14,070 nucleotides of DNA, from the NCBI GenBank assembly GCA_014728765.1, contig WJLA01000013.1, positions 1-14,070 of the forward strand, in the 5' to 3' direction. The notes beneath the pieces were generated by a model. That model was given only the letters and a program-made list of their open reading frames with translations. It did not search any database and was not told the origin of the DNA. Positions within the stretch are counted from its first letter, which is position 1. Every line of letters starts with the position of its first letter. The stretch comes from Candidatus Peregrinibacteria bacterium (lineage in GTDB: Bacteria > Patescibacteriota > Gracilibacteria > UBA1369). The position numbers and the translations under genes are program-made. Shown piece after piece: positions 1 through 5,825 of this stretch.

Positions 1-124
1 AAATTAAGCACTCTCAATCAATACGTCTTGACTTTTATTATATTTATATTTATATATGCTATTTTTATCGTTTGAAATTTTATTATTATCAAAAAAAGAG
101 AATTTATAATTTTTATAACATATT

Positions 125-150
125 AAAAAGCAATTTGTTCAAGAACAAAT
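125..150 (-). terminator. Rho-independent terminator of tRNA-Asn
   Basis: The 18-base palindrome at 133-150 (ATTTGTTC-TT-GAACAAAT on the minus strand) can form a 7-8 bp stem. On the minus strand it is followed, after three bases, by five T residues (125-129). It lies about 28 bases past the tRNA-Asn CCA end, where a terminator is expected. The stem is AT-rich and therefore weak, so the call is probable only. Confidence 0.5.
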
Positions 151-177
151 GTATGATCCCATCTGTGTTTTTTTTAA

Positions 178-252
178 TGGCTCCCCCGACTGGATTCGAA
201 CCAGTGACCTACCGGTTAACAGCCGGTTGCTCTACCGCTGAGCTACAGGGGA
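178..252 (-). tRNA. tRNA-Asn (anticodon GTT), CCA encoded
   Basis: The minus strand folds into a complete cloverleaf. The acceptor stem is TCCCCTG/CGGGGGA with one T-G pair. The D arm contains GCTC..GAGC, the anticodon stem is ACCGG/CCGGT around the loop CTGTTAA, and the T arm is ACTGG-TTCGAAT-CCAGT. Loop positions 3-5 are GTT, so it reads Asn codons. The discriminator is G, and CCA is encoded at 180-178. There is no intron. The mature body is 72 nt (181-252) plus CCA. A promoter lies upstream at 312-340 and a terminator-like hairpin downstream. Confidence 0.97.
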
Positions 253-311
253 TAATTTTTTGAAATAGCGCTTTCGTTTATTATCTTAACTTTCATCCTG
301 AAAGCCCGCTA

Positions 312-340
312 AATATATATCAGGCTATTCAAAAACTCAA
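312..340 (-). promoter_or_regulatory. Sigma-70-type promoter for tRNA-Asn
   Basis: On the minus strand a -35 box TTGAGT (335-340) is separated by exactly 17 bases from a -10 box TATATT (312-317), giving 4/6 and 5/6 matches to consensus. Transcription would start near 305, leaving a 5' leader of about 53 nt before the tRNA. That leader includes a 6-bp hairpin CTTTCA-GGA-TGAAAG (290-304). Confidence 0.55.
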
Positions 341-361
341 GATTTTTTTTCAAGTTAATTG

Positions 362-396
362 AAATTTCTGAAAATAAACAAAAAATTTCTGAAAAT
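362..396. repeat. Two tandem copies of a 14-base direct repeat
   Basis: AAATTTCTGAAAAT occurs at 362-375 and 383-396, a period of 21 bases (two helical turns) with a 7-base A-rich spacer. Eleven bases of it recur at 1812-1822. It sits between the end of the methyltransferase gene and the tRNA-Asn promoter. A protein-binding site is possible, but low-complexity coincidence in AT-rich DNA is equally plausible. Confidence 0.35.
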
Positions 397-409
397 CTAC
401 AAAGTTAGT

Positions 410-1636
410 CTATTTTTTAACGAATTTAAAAATAGTTCGGCAAACTGTTTGATCCGGTCTCTCATACAAAAGCCCATTATGCTGACGAACATTAAGCCCA
501 TATTCTGAACTGATTTCGTGAGAAATCAGAGGCTCTGTCACAAATCCTTCCTGTTCCAGTTTGGTTAAAAGGTGAGTCATCGTAATGAATTTTTCTTCTC
601 CTTGGTCTTTAACTCGATAAGTCAAAAGACTTAAGACAATTGCAACATTTTTTGGGGTTACATTTTTGATGCTCCTGAAGAATTCAAATATTGTTTTTTC
701 AATTTTCGCCAGATTTTCTTTGACTTCATTCATTGATATGCCGCTTGACATGGGTGGGCCCAAATAGGTTTCACTAATCACGCAATCTATCTTTTCAGAA
801 AGGTCTTTTTTGGCAATTTTCCCGGCATCAGCTTGAAATAAACGAAAGTTTTTTTCGGCTGTAACAGGATATTCTGTTTGTAGCCACTTAAGATTGTGTA
901 GTGACTTTTGTATGTTTTCATGATCAAGATCTGATCCGACCACATTGAAATTCATTAGCATTCCTTCAGCTAAAATAGTTCCGATTCCACAAAATGGATC
1001 ATATAAAGTGCCGGAGGATTTTCTTGATAAGTTTATCATAATTTGCGCTAATTTTGGAGGTAGCATTCCAAGTCTGGCGTCTCTTTCCGGTCTTTTATAG
1101 TCGCGTTTGGAATATGAATCTATGTTTTGAATAGCAATGGTTTGACCATAATAATATTTGTCAGTTCCTTCAAGAGCGACCAAGTCTTTTGCTTTTTCAT
1201 CTTTGATTTGCGCTATATGAGGATTTTCAAATGTTTTGTTGATATATCTGGATTTAATTTCTTGCTGTTTGCAAGCATCTTTTATTCTATAAATGGAATT
1301 TTTTATAATTTTTTTAGATTCTTTTGAAAGAATATGTGCAGATACCGCATGTTTGACTTTTTTTTCCGCTCCTTTAAATAGCTTTAATGCCAATTTTTCA
1401 AGAGATTTGGGAATAGAATTGTATTTTTTGATACTATCGGAGTGAATTTCTATAATTTTGATGGTTCCACCGAGCGTATCGAGTAAATTTTGAGGATTTT
1501 CCAAGGCTTGCTTAGAATTGATCACTAAACTTAGTGGAGTTATATCAACTATTTCACAGTTTTTATTAAGGCGGGAGATTAACTCAGATGATGAAAGAAG
1601 ATTTTTTCGTCCCAGTAAAAATCCGTAAGTATACAT
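410..1636 (-). CDS. Putative Trm11/UPF0020-type RNA (or DNA) methyltransferase
   Basis: This 408-residue protein has a C-terminal class I SAM-dependent methyltransferase domain of the UPF0020 (RNA methylase, Trm11/TrmG10) type. Visible motifs are RPxRDARLGMLPPKLAQIM (residues 182-200, the family's pre-motif), the SAM-binding DPFCGIGT (213-220), the acidic GSDLD (234-238) and QADA (268-271). The position where N2-guanine methylases have (D/N)PPY reads SETYLGPP (288-295). The N-terminus, with GFLLGRKNLLSSSEL, matches the LGRNPxLSxAEL opening of archaeal and CPR Trm11-like proteins. The region between (about 60-160) would be the RNA-binding part. Modification of a tRNA guanosine is the most likely role; the target is unknown. 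It starts 35 bases from the divergent small gene at 1672 and has no Shine-Dalgarno sequence. Confidence 0.8.
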   Translation of the reverse strand: MYTYGFLLGRKNLLSSSELISRLNKNCEIVDITPLSLVINSKQALENPQNLLDTLGGTIKIIEIHSDSIKKYNSIPKSLEKLALKLFKGAEKKVKHAVSAHILSKESKKIIKNSIYRIKDACKQQEIKSRYINKTFENPHIAQIKDEKAKDLVALEGTDKYYYGQTIAIQNIDSYSKRDYKRPERDARLGMLPPKLAQIMINLSRKSSGTLYDPFCGIGTILAEGMLMNFNVVGSDLDHENIQKSLHNLKWLQTEYPVTAEKNFRLFQADAGKIAKKDLSEKIDCVISETYLGPPMSSGISMNEVKENLAKIEKTIFEFFRSIKNVTPKNVAIVLSLLTYRVKDQGEEKFITMTHLLTKLEQEGFVTEPLISHEISSEYGLNVRQHNGLLYERPDQTVCRTIFKFVKK

Positions 1637-1671
1637 TTTAGTTTAATTATTTTCTTAAGCTTACCTATTTA

Positions 1672-1818
1672 ATGATACAAAATGCAAAACAAATTTTTTT
1701 GATTGTTATGTTGGTCACAACCGCACTTTTAACAGGTTTCTTTTCGGGTAAATTTTATCAAGTGGAAATTCAAAAGTCGGGTTTGATCAAAATTCCTGAT
1801 ATTAACAAATGTTTCTGA
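1672..1818 (+). CDS. Small membrane-anchored peptide, unknown function
   Basis: ATG at 1672 opens a 48-codon frame ending in TGA at 1816-1818. Residues about 8-24 (IFLIVMLVTTALLTGFF) form one hydrophobic segment after a short polar N-terminus with a lysine, as in a signal anchor. The remaining 24 residues are polar and end in NKCF with a single cysteine. The frame fits exactly between the divergent methyltransferase start (1636) and the ssb promoter (1840-1867). No family is recognised. It could be spurious, but membrane-like composition from a random frame this long is less likely than a real gene. Confidence 0.45.
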   Translation: MIQNAKQIFLIVMLVTTALLTGFFSGKFYQVEIQKSGLIKIPDINKCF

Positions 1819-1839
1819 AAATTTTTCAATATTATATGA

Positions 1840-1867
1840 TTGGTCAATTAAAAAATTGGTGTATAGT
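1840..1867 (+). promoter_or_regulatory. Probable ssb promoter
   Basis: A -35-like TTGGTC (1840-1845) is followed after 16 bases by TATAGT (1862-1867), a 5/6 match to the -10 consensus. Transcription would begin near 1874. This excludes the upstream in-frame TTG at 1867 as the ssb start and leaves a leader of about 20 nt before the ATG at 1894. Confidence 0.45.
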
Positions 1868-1893
1868 TGCGGCGAGAATATAACAATACAATT

Positions 1894-2361
1894 ATGGCAA
1901 TGTCTTTAAACAGAGTGCAATTGATAGGGAATTTGACCAGAGATCCTGAGCTTAGGCAAATCCCGGGTGGTCAAACCGTGGCAACTTTGACTGTTGCGAC
2001 CAATTTTTCATGGACTGACGCAAGTGGAAACAGACAAGATAAAGCTGAATATCACAATATAGTGGCTTGGAGAAAATTGGCTGAAATTTGTGGTCAATTT
2101 TTGAAAAAAGGTAGTAAGGTTTTTATTGAAGGAAGGCTTCAAACTCGTGATTGGGAAGGGGAAGACGGTGTGAAGAGATATAAAACGGAAATTATTGCCG
2201 ATAACATGATTATGCTTGATAGAAAAGGTGTTGGTCCGGCTGTTGGAGCTTCGCAAGAGTTTTCGGGTGGAATTAAAGATGGAGCTTCCGGAGGTGGAGC
2301 AAGTGTTCCCGCTAAAGAAGTGGCCGAAGATGAAGTTACTATTGATGATTTGCCGTTTTAA
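1894..2361 (+). CDS. ssb: Single-stranded DNA-binding protein
   Basis: The product coats single-stranded DNA during replication, repair and recombination and recruits partner enzymes. From the ATG at 1894 the protein is 155 residues, close to the usual bacterial length. The OB fold spans about residues 4-110, with the family landmarks LNRVQLIGNLTRDPELR, a TVATNFSW strand, EYHNIVAWRKLAE and GSKVFIEGRLQTRDWE. A glycine-rich linker follows, and the acidic tip DEVTIDDLPF is the standard protein-interaction tail. The start could also be the ATG at 1900 (MSLNRV). A TTG at 1867 would add nine residues but overlaps the predicted -10 box. There is no Shine-Dalgarno sequence. The gene stands alone rather than with rpsF/rpsR. 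Confidence 0.96.
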   Translation: MAMSLNRVQLIGNLTRDPELRQIPGGQTVATLTVATNFSWTDASGNRQDKAEYHNIVAWRKLAEICGQFLKKGSKVFIEGRLQTRDWEGEDGVKRYKTEIIADNMIMLDRKGVGPAVGASQEFSGGIKDGASGGGASVPAKEVAEDEVTIDDLPF

Positions 2362-2395
2362 TTAGTGTGTGAAACTTAAAATTGGGCAATTGGAA

Positions 2396-2429
2396 AGGGG
2401 ATAAGATGTTATAAAAGATCTTATCCCCT
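2396..2429. terminator. Perfect 12-bp hairpin after ssb
   Basis: AGGGGATAAGAT (2396-2407) pairs perfectly with ATCTTATCCCCT (2418-2429) around a 10-base loop. It lies 34 bases after the ssb stop and is the strongest simple hairpin near a gene end in this window. Neither side has the T tract of an intrinsic terminator. It may therefore be an mRNA 3'-end stabiliser, or a two-way boundary between ssb and the minus-strand unit that converges on it. Confidence 0.5.
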
Positions 2430-2533
2430 AATTACGCTATGAAATAGATGCTATCTGCAAAAAAATATATTGCTTCAATGCAGAGTCATGATATTTCAGG
2501 GAACGTATGAATTAAATTTAAGGCTAATGCAAT

Positions 2534-2686
2534 TTAATTCTCCTCTCTACTGTTCTTTGGTGATTTATTTTGTGACGCTATTACACCACCGTCTTTTTTT
2601 TGTTTTTGATTTTTGGTTTGGATAATCTCATTAAGATTATACCTTTTCGTTAAGTTTGTTTTTGTGTTTTCCATATATATATTCAT
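2534..2686 (-). CDS. Small lysine/asparagine-rich ORF, unknown
   Basis: ATG at 2686 (or in frame at 2674) opens a 50-codon (46-codon) frame ending in TAA at 2534-2536, directly after an in-frame TAG. The peptide is very hydrophilic, with Lys, Asn and Gln prominent (for example KNQKQKKDGG), has no hydrophobic segment, and resembles no family I know. It is included because a near-consensus promoter at 2851-2879 points at it through a structured leader. There is no Shine-Dalgarno sequence, and its AT-rich composition means it could be chance. An RNA-only role for the transcript is the main alternative. Confidence 0.3.
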   Translation of the reverse strand: MNIYMENTKTNLTKRYNLNEIIQTKNQKQKKDGGVIASQNKSPKNSREEN

Positions 2687-2727
2687 CTATAATTAATATA
2701 AATTTATATATATAGGTTTTTTTTTCA

Positions 2728-2845
2728 GGTAGTAGCCTGCTACCTCTATCGAAAAGTAGAGAGAAACAGTCAACTTTTTGGTGTTAGCTTCCGCTAACTG
2801 TTTCACGCTACTTTTCTTTCTATCTTTATTTCAAGGTGCAAATCT
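2728..2845 (-). ncRNA. Structured RNA leader or small RNA, unidentified
   Basis: On the minus strand 2752-2760 pairs with 2809-2817 (GAAAAGTAG/CTACTTTTC, 9 bp). After a 3x3 internal loop, 2764-2769 pairs with 2800-2805. A 14-base bulge follows, and then 2784-2789 pairs with 2794-2799 (GTTAGC/GCTAAC) around GGAA, a GNRA tetraloop on this strand. A second hairpin, AGGTAG/CTACCT, lies at 2728-2746. The strand is chosen because promoter 2851-2879 would start a transcript at about 2844-2845, just before the structure. It does not match tmRNA, SRP RNA, RNase P RNA or the riboswitch consensus sequences I could recall. It could be a regulatory leader for the ORF ending at 2534, a trans-acting small RNA, or a recombination/transposon remnant. 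Confidence 0.45.
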
Positions 2846-2850
2846 AGGAA

Positions 2851-2879
2851 TTATATCATGATTTTGCCTTTCTTTCAAT
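2851..2879 (-). promoter_or_regulatory. Near-consensus sigma-70 promoter facing the structured RNA
   Basis: On the minus strand TTGAAA (2874-2879, 5/6) is followed by exactly 17 bases and then TATAAT (2851-2856, 6/6). A purine start at 2844-2845 is well placed. No long gene lies downstream on this strand until the end of ssb, so the promoter argues for a real transcript over 2430-2845. Confidence 0.65.
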
Positions 2880-2899
2880 TGTCCTTTATATTAATTCTG

Positions 2900-2928
2900 T
2901 TCTCTTCACTAAATCTTTATATTATAAT
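2900..2928 (+). promoter_or_regulatory. gmk promoter
   Basis: A perfect TATAAT -10 (2923-2928) is preceded at 17 bases by a weak -35, TTCTCT (2900-2905). The predicted start, near 2935, lies only about 8 bases before the gmk ATG at 2943, implying a nearly leaderless mRNA. It is back to back with the minus-strand promoter at 2851-2879. Confidence 0.5.
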
Positions 2929-2942
2929 TTATTTTGCTAAAT

Positions 2943-3542
2943 ATGTCAAATATTCAGACAGATAATTTAAATGGGAAGCTATTTTTAATAATCGGTCCTT
3001 CCGGTGTGGGAAAAGGAACGGTTATTGAGTTTTTAAGAAAAAAACTACCCGATTTGAAATTTGTTTTGTCTGCAACTACAAGGGAGCCTCGTTCAGGTGA
3101 AAAAGACGGTGAAATATATCATTTTATTAGCAAAAATGAGTTTGAAAAAGGAATTGAAAATGGTGATTTTTTGGAATGGGCGAAAGTGCATGGAAAGAAC
3201 TACTATGGTATTTTAAAAGGTCCTGTTATGGAATCTTTACGAAAAGGAGAGAACGTCCTTCGTGAAGTTGATATGCAAGGTTTACATTCAATAAAAAAAA
3301 TAATTCCTGAAGAAAACACGGTTTCTGTTTTTTTGAAACCTGAAAGTATGTCGGATCTTAAAATAAGAATTAATAGAAGAGGAAAATTGCCTGAAGAAGA
3401 AGTGCAAAGAAGAATGGAAAGTGCAAAGAAAGAGATGTCACAAATGAATTCAACGGATTATCAAGTATTCAGTCGAGAAGGAGGAATAGATGAATTAAAT
3501 CAAGAAATTTTATCAATTTTTAGAAAAGAAATGACCAAGTGA
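2943..3542 (+). CDS. gmk: Guanylate kinase
   Basis: This enzyme phosphorylates GMP to GDP with ATP, an essential cytoplasmic step in purine nucleotide supply. The protein is 199 residues, normal for the family. The P-loop GPSGVGKGT is at residues 18-26, and the GMP-binding segment SATTREPRSGE is at 43-53, followed by the EIYHFISKNEF stretch. EVDMQG replaces the common D(I/V)DxQG, and the lid region contains RINRRGK. The start is taken at ATG 2943; an in-frame TTG at 2934 adds three residues but lies at or before the predicted transcription start. There is no Shine-Dalgarno sequence. It ends at TGA 3540-3542, 48 bases before tRNA-Gln. Confidence 0.96.
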   Translation: MSNIQTDNLNGKLFLIIGPSGVGKGTVIEFLRKKLPDLKFVLSATTREPRSGEKDGEIYHFISKNEFEKGIENGDFLEWAKVHGKNYYGILKGPVMESLRKGENVLREVDMQGLHSIKKIIPEENTVSVFLKPESMSDLKIRINRRGKLPEEEVQRRMESAKKEMSQMNSTDYQVFSREGGIDELNQEILSIFRKEMTK

Positions 3543-3545
3543 GGT

Positions 3546-3575
3546 TTGACCAAAAAAGATTTTTTATTGTAGATT
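3546..3575 (+). promoter_or_regulatory. Possible tRNA-Gln promoter
   Basis: TTGACC (3546-3551) and a weak TAGATT (3570-3575) are separated by 18 bases, right after the gmk stop codon. The start would be near 3582, nine bases before the tRNA. Readthrough from gmk could also supply the tRNA. Confidence 0.35.
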
Positions 3576-3590
3576 TCATATTGTGCTAAG

Positions 3591-3665
3591 TGGGGATTAG
3601 CCAAGTGGTAAGGCAGCGGGTTCTGGTCCCGCCATTCGGGGGTTCGAATCCCTCATCCCCAGCCA
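3591..3665 (+). tRNA. tRNA-Gln (anticodon CTG), CCA encoded
   Basis: This is a complete cloverleaf. The acceptor is TGGGGAT/ATCCCCA, the D arm is GCC..GGC, the anticodon stem GCGGG/CCCGC encloses the loop TTCTGGT, and the T arm is GGGGG-TTCGAAT-CCCTC. Loop positions 3-5 are CTG. The weak-looking first pair (T-A) and discriminator G are typical of bacterial tRNA-Gln. CCA is encoded at 3663-3665 and there is no intron. Only 12 bases separate the CCA end from the next start codon. Confidence 0.97.
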
Positions 3666-3677
3666 TTAAATAGATTT

Positions 3678-4466
3678 ATGGAAAATGATAGCTCTCAAAC
3701 AAAAGTAGAATCTTCTGTCTTGGAATTGTCAGCCGAGGATTTGATTAATTATCAAGAGTGTCCCAAATGTTTTTATTTGGAACATCATGCTGATTATGAC
3801 ATTAAAAAGCCTATTGATAAATCTATTGAATCGTTATTGAATGAGACAAAAAATGCTTTAAGAGAATATTTTGCGAATTATTCTGGCGGTTTGGAAATAG
3901 AAGGTGCTAGATATTTGCAGCATGAACAAGAAAATAATAGCATTGAGTTTTTTCATGATGAAACAAGAATAAAGATCTTTTCTGTCGTTGATGGTTTACT
4001 TAAAAAAGAAAATGCAGATGATTTATCTGTTATGCAATTTAATATTGAGACAGAAAATGGTTCAAATGAAGTTAGCAGAAAAAATTTGAAGAGAAGTATC
4101 AAAAATCTTGATATTAATCAGTGGCTTTTAAGTAAGAACGGTTATCAAATGAATGGAAAAGGAATAATTTCTTCTGTTAAATTAAAAGGAGCTGTAAGTC
4201 AACTTCCTATTATGATGATGGGTGTAAGTCCAATTATCAGAAAAGTAAGAGGAAACAATTGGATTGATCATACGCTAAAGAAAATTCGTGAAGATATTGA
4301 TTCGATTACAATTCCTGATGCGGCTTGCTCATGTGAATGGTGTAAATATGTGGCAGAAATCAATCATGGTAAAGAGCCGTTTCATTTAACCATGAAGCAG
4401 GCTATATCGGGAATGACTGAGTCTTTACATAATGCGCTCAAGCAAATAAAAGGCAAAAAGCAGTAG
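3678..4466 (+). CDS. PD-(D/E)XK nuclease-like protein, probably inactive
   Basis: This 262-residue protein resembles a CPR family of Cas4/RecB-like PD-(D/E)XK proteins, judged from memory of that family's pattern. The N-terminus LSAEDLINYQECPKCFYLEH (17-36) matches its opening with a Cys pair (C28, C31). INQWLLSKNGYQMNGKG (146-162) matches the conserved helix and strand after the active site. NNWIDHTLKKI and CSCEWCKYV (C217, C219, C222) match its C-terminal cysteine cluster, consistent with a metal or Fe-S site. The active-site strands are degenerate: VVDG (103-106) keeps one Asp, but where active members read V-D-Y-K this protein has VMQFNIE (118-124), losing the Asp and Lys. It starts 12 bases after tRNA-Gln without a Shine-Dalgarno sequence and ends 6 bases from the convergent glyA stop. 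Confidence 0.6.
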   Translation: MENDSSQTKVESSVLELSAEDLINYQECPKCFYLEHHADYDIKKPIDKSIESLLNETKNALREYFANYSGGLEIEGARYLQHEQENNSIEFFHDETRIKIFSVVDGLLKKENADDLSVMQFNIETENGSNEVSRKNLKRSIKNLDINQWLLSKNGYQMNGKGIISSVKLKGAVSQLPIMMMGVSPIIRKVRGNNWIDHTLKKIREDIDSITIPDAACSCEWCKYVAEINHGKEPFHLTMKQAISGMTESLHNALKQIKGKKQ

Positions 4467-4472
4467 TTATGC

Positions 4473-5708
4473 TTAATGTGGAAGTGGATGTAATTTGCAG
4501 ATTGCTTTTACTTCATTTTTGATATTATCCAATACATCAGGGTTTTCCGGGTTTTTCAGAACTTGATCAATTAATTCTGCAACTTTTTTAAATTCCGCTT
4601 CTTTGAATCCTCGTGTTGTCATTGCTGCAGTTCCCAATCTGATTCCACTTGGGTCAAATGGGGATCTGGTTTCATTTGGAATTGTATTTTTATTGGTGGA
4701 TAATCCGGCTTGTTCCAAAGCCAGTTGAGCTTGTTTGCCCCCAATATTGAAACTTGATAAACAATTAAACAAAACAATATGATTATCTGTGCCGTCGGTA
4801 ATAATTTCGACTCCCAGATTTTTGAGTTCATTGGCAAGCGTTTGAGCATTTTTTATAACTTGTTTCGTATAAGTTTTAAATTCAGGCTGTAAAGCTTCAT
4901 TGAAAGCTATTGCTTTTGCCAAGACATTATTCATGTGCGGTCCACCTTGAAATCCCGGGAATACCGCAAAATTGATTTTTTTGGACAAATCTTCATGATT
5001 GGTTAAGATAAGTCCGCCTCTTGGACCTCTTAAGGTTTTATGAGTGGTTGTAGTGACAACATCAAAGCCGTGATCAAGTGGGTTTTCTAATTGCCCTGTT
5101 GCTACAAAGCCTGCAATATGAGCAATGTCAGCCATAGTATATGCACCTATTGAGTCAGCGATTTCTTTGAATTTTTTCCAATCCAGAGATCTGGAATGTG
5201 CTGAAAAGCCTGCCAATATCAAATCGGGTTTTTCTTTTTCTGCTATTTTTTTTAAATCGTCATAATTTATTAATCCGGTTTCAGGATCAACTCCATATTG
5301 CACACTTTTCCAAACTGTTGATGTGAAACTTGGTTCACTGCCATGAGTTAAGTGACCTCCATGAGAAAGTGACATTCCCATAATTTTTTGCCCAGGTTTT
5401 AGTAATGCAAGAAGGGTGGCAAAATTTGCAGGTGCTCCTGAAAGTGGTTGGACATTGGCGAATTTGCAATTAAAAAGCCTTTTGGCTCTTTCTATAGCCA
5501 AGTTTTCAGCTTGATCAGTGAATTCTTGACCGGCATAGTATCTTTTTCCGGGATATCCCTCGGAATATTTATTGGTTAATATACTTCCGAGTGCTGTTTG
5601 AACATCAATAGATGTATAATTTTCAGATGCAATCAATTCCATTTCATTTAATTGTCTCAGCTCCTCGTTTTTTAATATTTCAGCACTGATAGGATCATAT
5701 TTAATCAT
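4473..5708 (-). CDS. glyA: Serine hydroxymethyltransferase
   Basis: This PLP enzyme interconverts serine and glycine while loading one-carbon units onto tetrahydrofolate. The 411-residue length is typical. Hallmarks are ELIASEN (25-30), NKYSEGYPGKRYYAG (46-60), the PLP-binding SGAPAN (90-95), SHGGHLTHG (115-123), the cofactor-ring residues in ADIAHIAG (D194, H197), the Schiff-base lysine K224 in TTTTHKTLRGPRGG, and FPGFQGGPH. The usual GFSAYSR segment reads GFSAHSR (167-173), a Tyr-to-His change beside the conserved Ser. It is monocistronic, with its own promoter at 5733-5761 and no Shine-Dalgarno sequence. It is divergent from the 5826 gene and converges on the nuclease-like gene. Confidence 0.97.
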   Translation of the reverse strand: MIKYDPISAEILKNEELRQLNEMELIASENYTSIDVQTALGSILTNKYSEGYPGKRYYAGQEFTDQAENLAIERAKRLFNCKFANVQPLSGAPANFATLLALLKPGQKIMGMSLSHGGHLTHGSEPSFTSTVWKSVQYGVDPETGLINYDDLKKIAEKEKPDLILAGFSAHSRSLDWKKFKEIADSIGAYTMADIAHIAGFVATGQLENPLDHGFDVVTTTTHKTLRGPRGGLILTNHEDLSKKINFAVFPGFQGGPHMNNVLAKAIAFNEALQPEFKTYTKQVIKNAQTLANELKNLGVEIITDGTDNHIVLFNCLSSFNIGGKQAQLALEQAGLSTNKNTIPNETRSPFDPSGIRLGTAAMTTRGFKEAEFKKVAELIDQVLKNPENPDVLDNIKNEVKAICKLHPLPH

Positions 5709-5732
5709 TTTATTTTGTTACGATGCCAAAAT

Positions 5733-5761
5733 ATGATGCCACTTGCTGGAATATCGGTCAA
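5733..5761 (-). promoter_or_regulatory. glyA promoter
   Basis: On the minus strand TTGACC (5756-5761, 4/6) and CATCAT (5733-5738, 4/6) are separated by 17 bases. Transcription would begin near 5726, giving a leader of about 18 nt before the ATG at 5708. Its -35 lies 12 bases from the divergent promoter at 5773-5800, so the two probably compete or share regulation. Confidence 0.45.
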
Positions 5762-5772
5762 TTTGATTTAAG

Positions 5773-5800
5773 TTGCTTTTATTGGAAATAGTAATATTAT
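5773..5800 (+). promoter_or_regulatory. Promoter of the unknown gene/SDR operon
   Basis: TTGCTT (5773-5778) is followed after 16 bases by TATTAT (5795-5800, 5/6). The predicted start, near 5807, makes the first in-frame ATG (5811) an unlikely start codon. It favours the ATGs at 5826 or 5862. Confidence 0.4.
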
Positions 5801-5825
5801 TAAATAAATAATGATAGGAAATTTA

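Noticed and set aside
28..56. Promoter-like TTGACT-17-TATATA on the plus strand
   Set aside because: It lies in a TATA-rich tract with no gene or RNA downstream on that strand before the antisense tRNA-Asn; chance match is likely.
72..263. 63-codon plus-strand frame with the peptide PPTGFEPVTYRLTAG
   Set aside because: Its distinctive part is the antisense translation of the tRNA-Asn T arm and anticodon region, a known source of false hypothetical proteins.
1867..1893. TTG at 1867 as the ssb start
   Set aside because: It overlaps the predicted -10 box and adds nine residues foreign to SSB N-termini; ATG 1894 or 1900 fits the family.
2784..2799. Possible integron attC site (GTTAGC and GCTAAC inverted pair)
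   Set aside because: The core halves are in the wrong order and lack the RYYYAAC..GTTRRRY arrangement; no integrase or cassette is present.
2728..2845. tmRNA, SRP RNA, RNase P RNA or c-di-GMP/SAM/preQ1-type riboswitch
   Set aside because: None of the conserved cores I recall is visible; the only similarity is short GGTAG-like strings, so the element is left unidentified.
178..3665. tRNA genes as attachment sites of an integrated element
   Set aside because: No duplicated tRNA 3' end, integrase or foreign-looking block is present.
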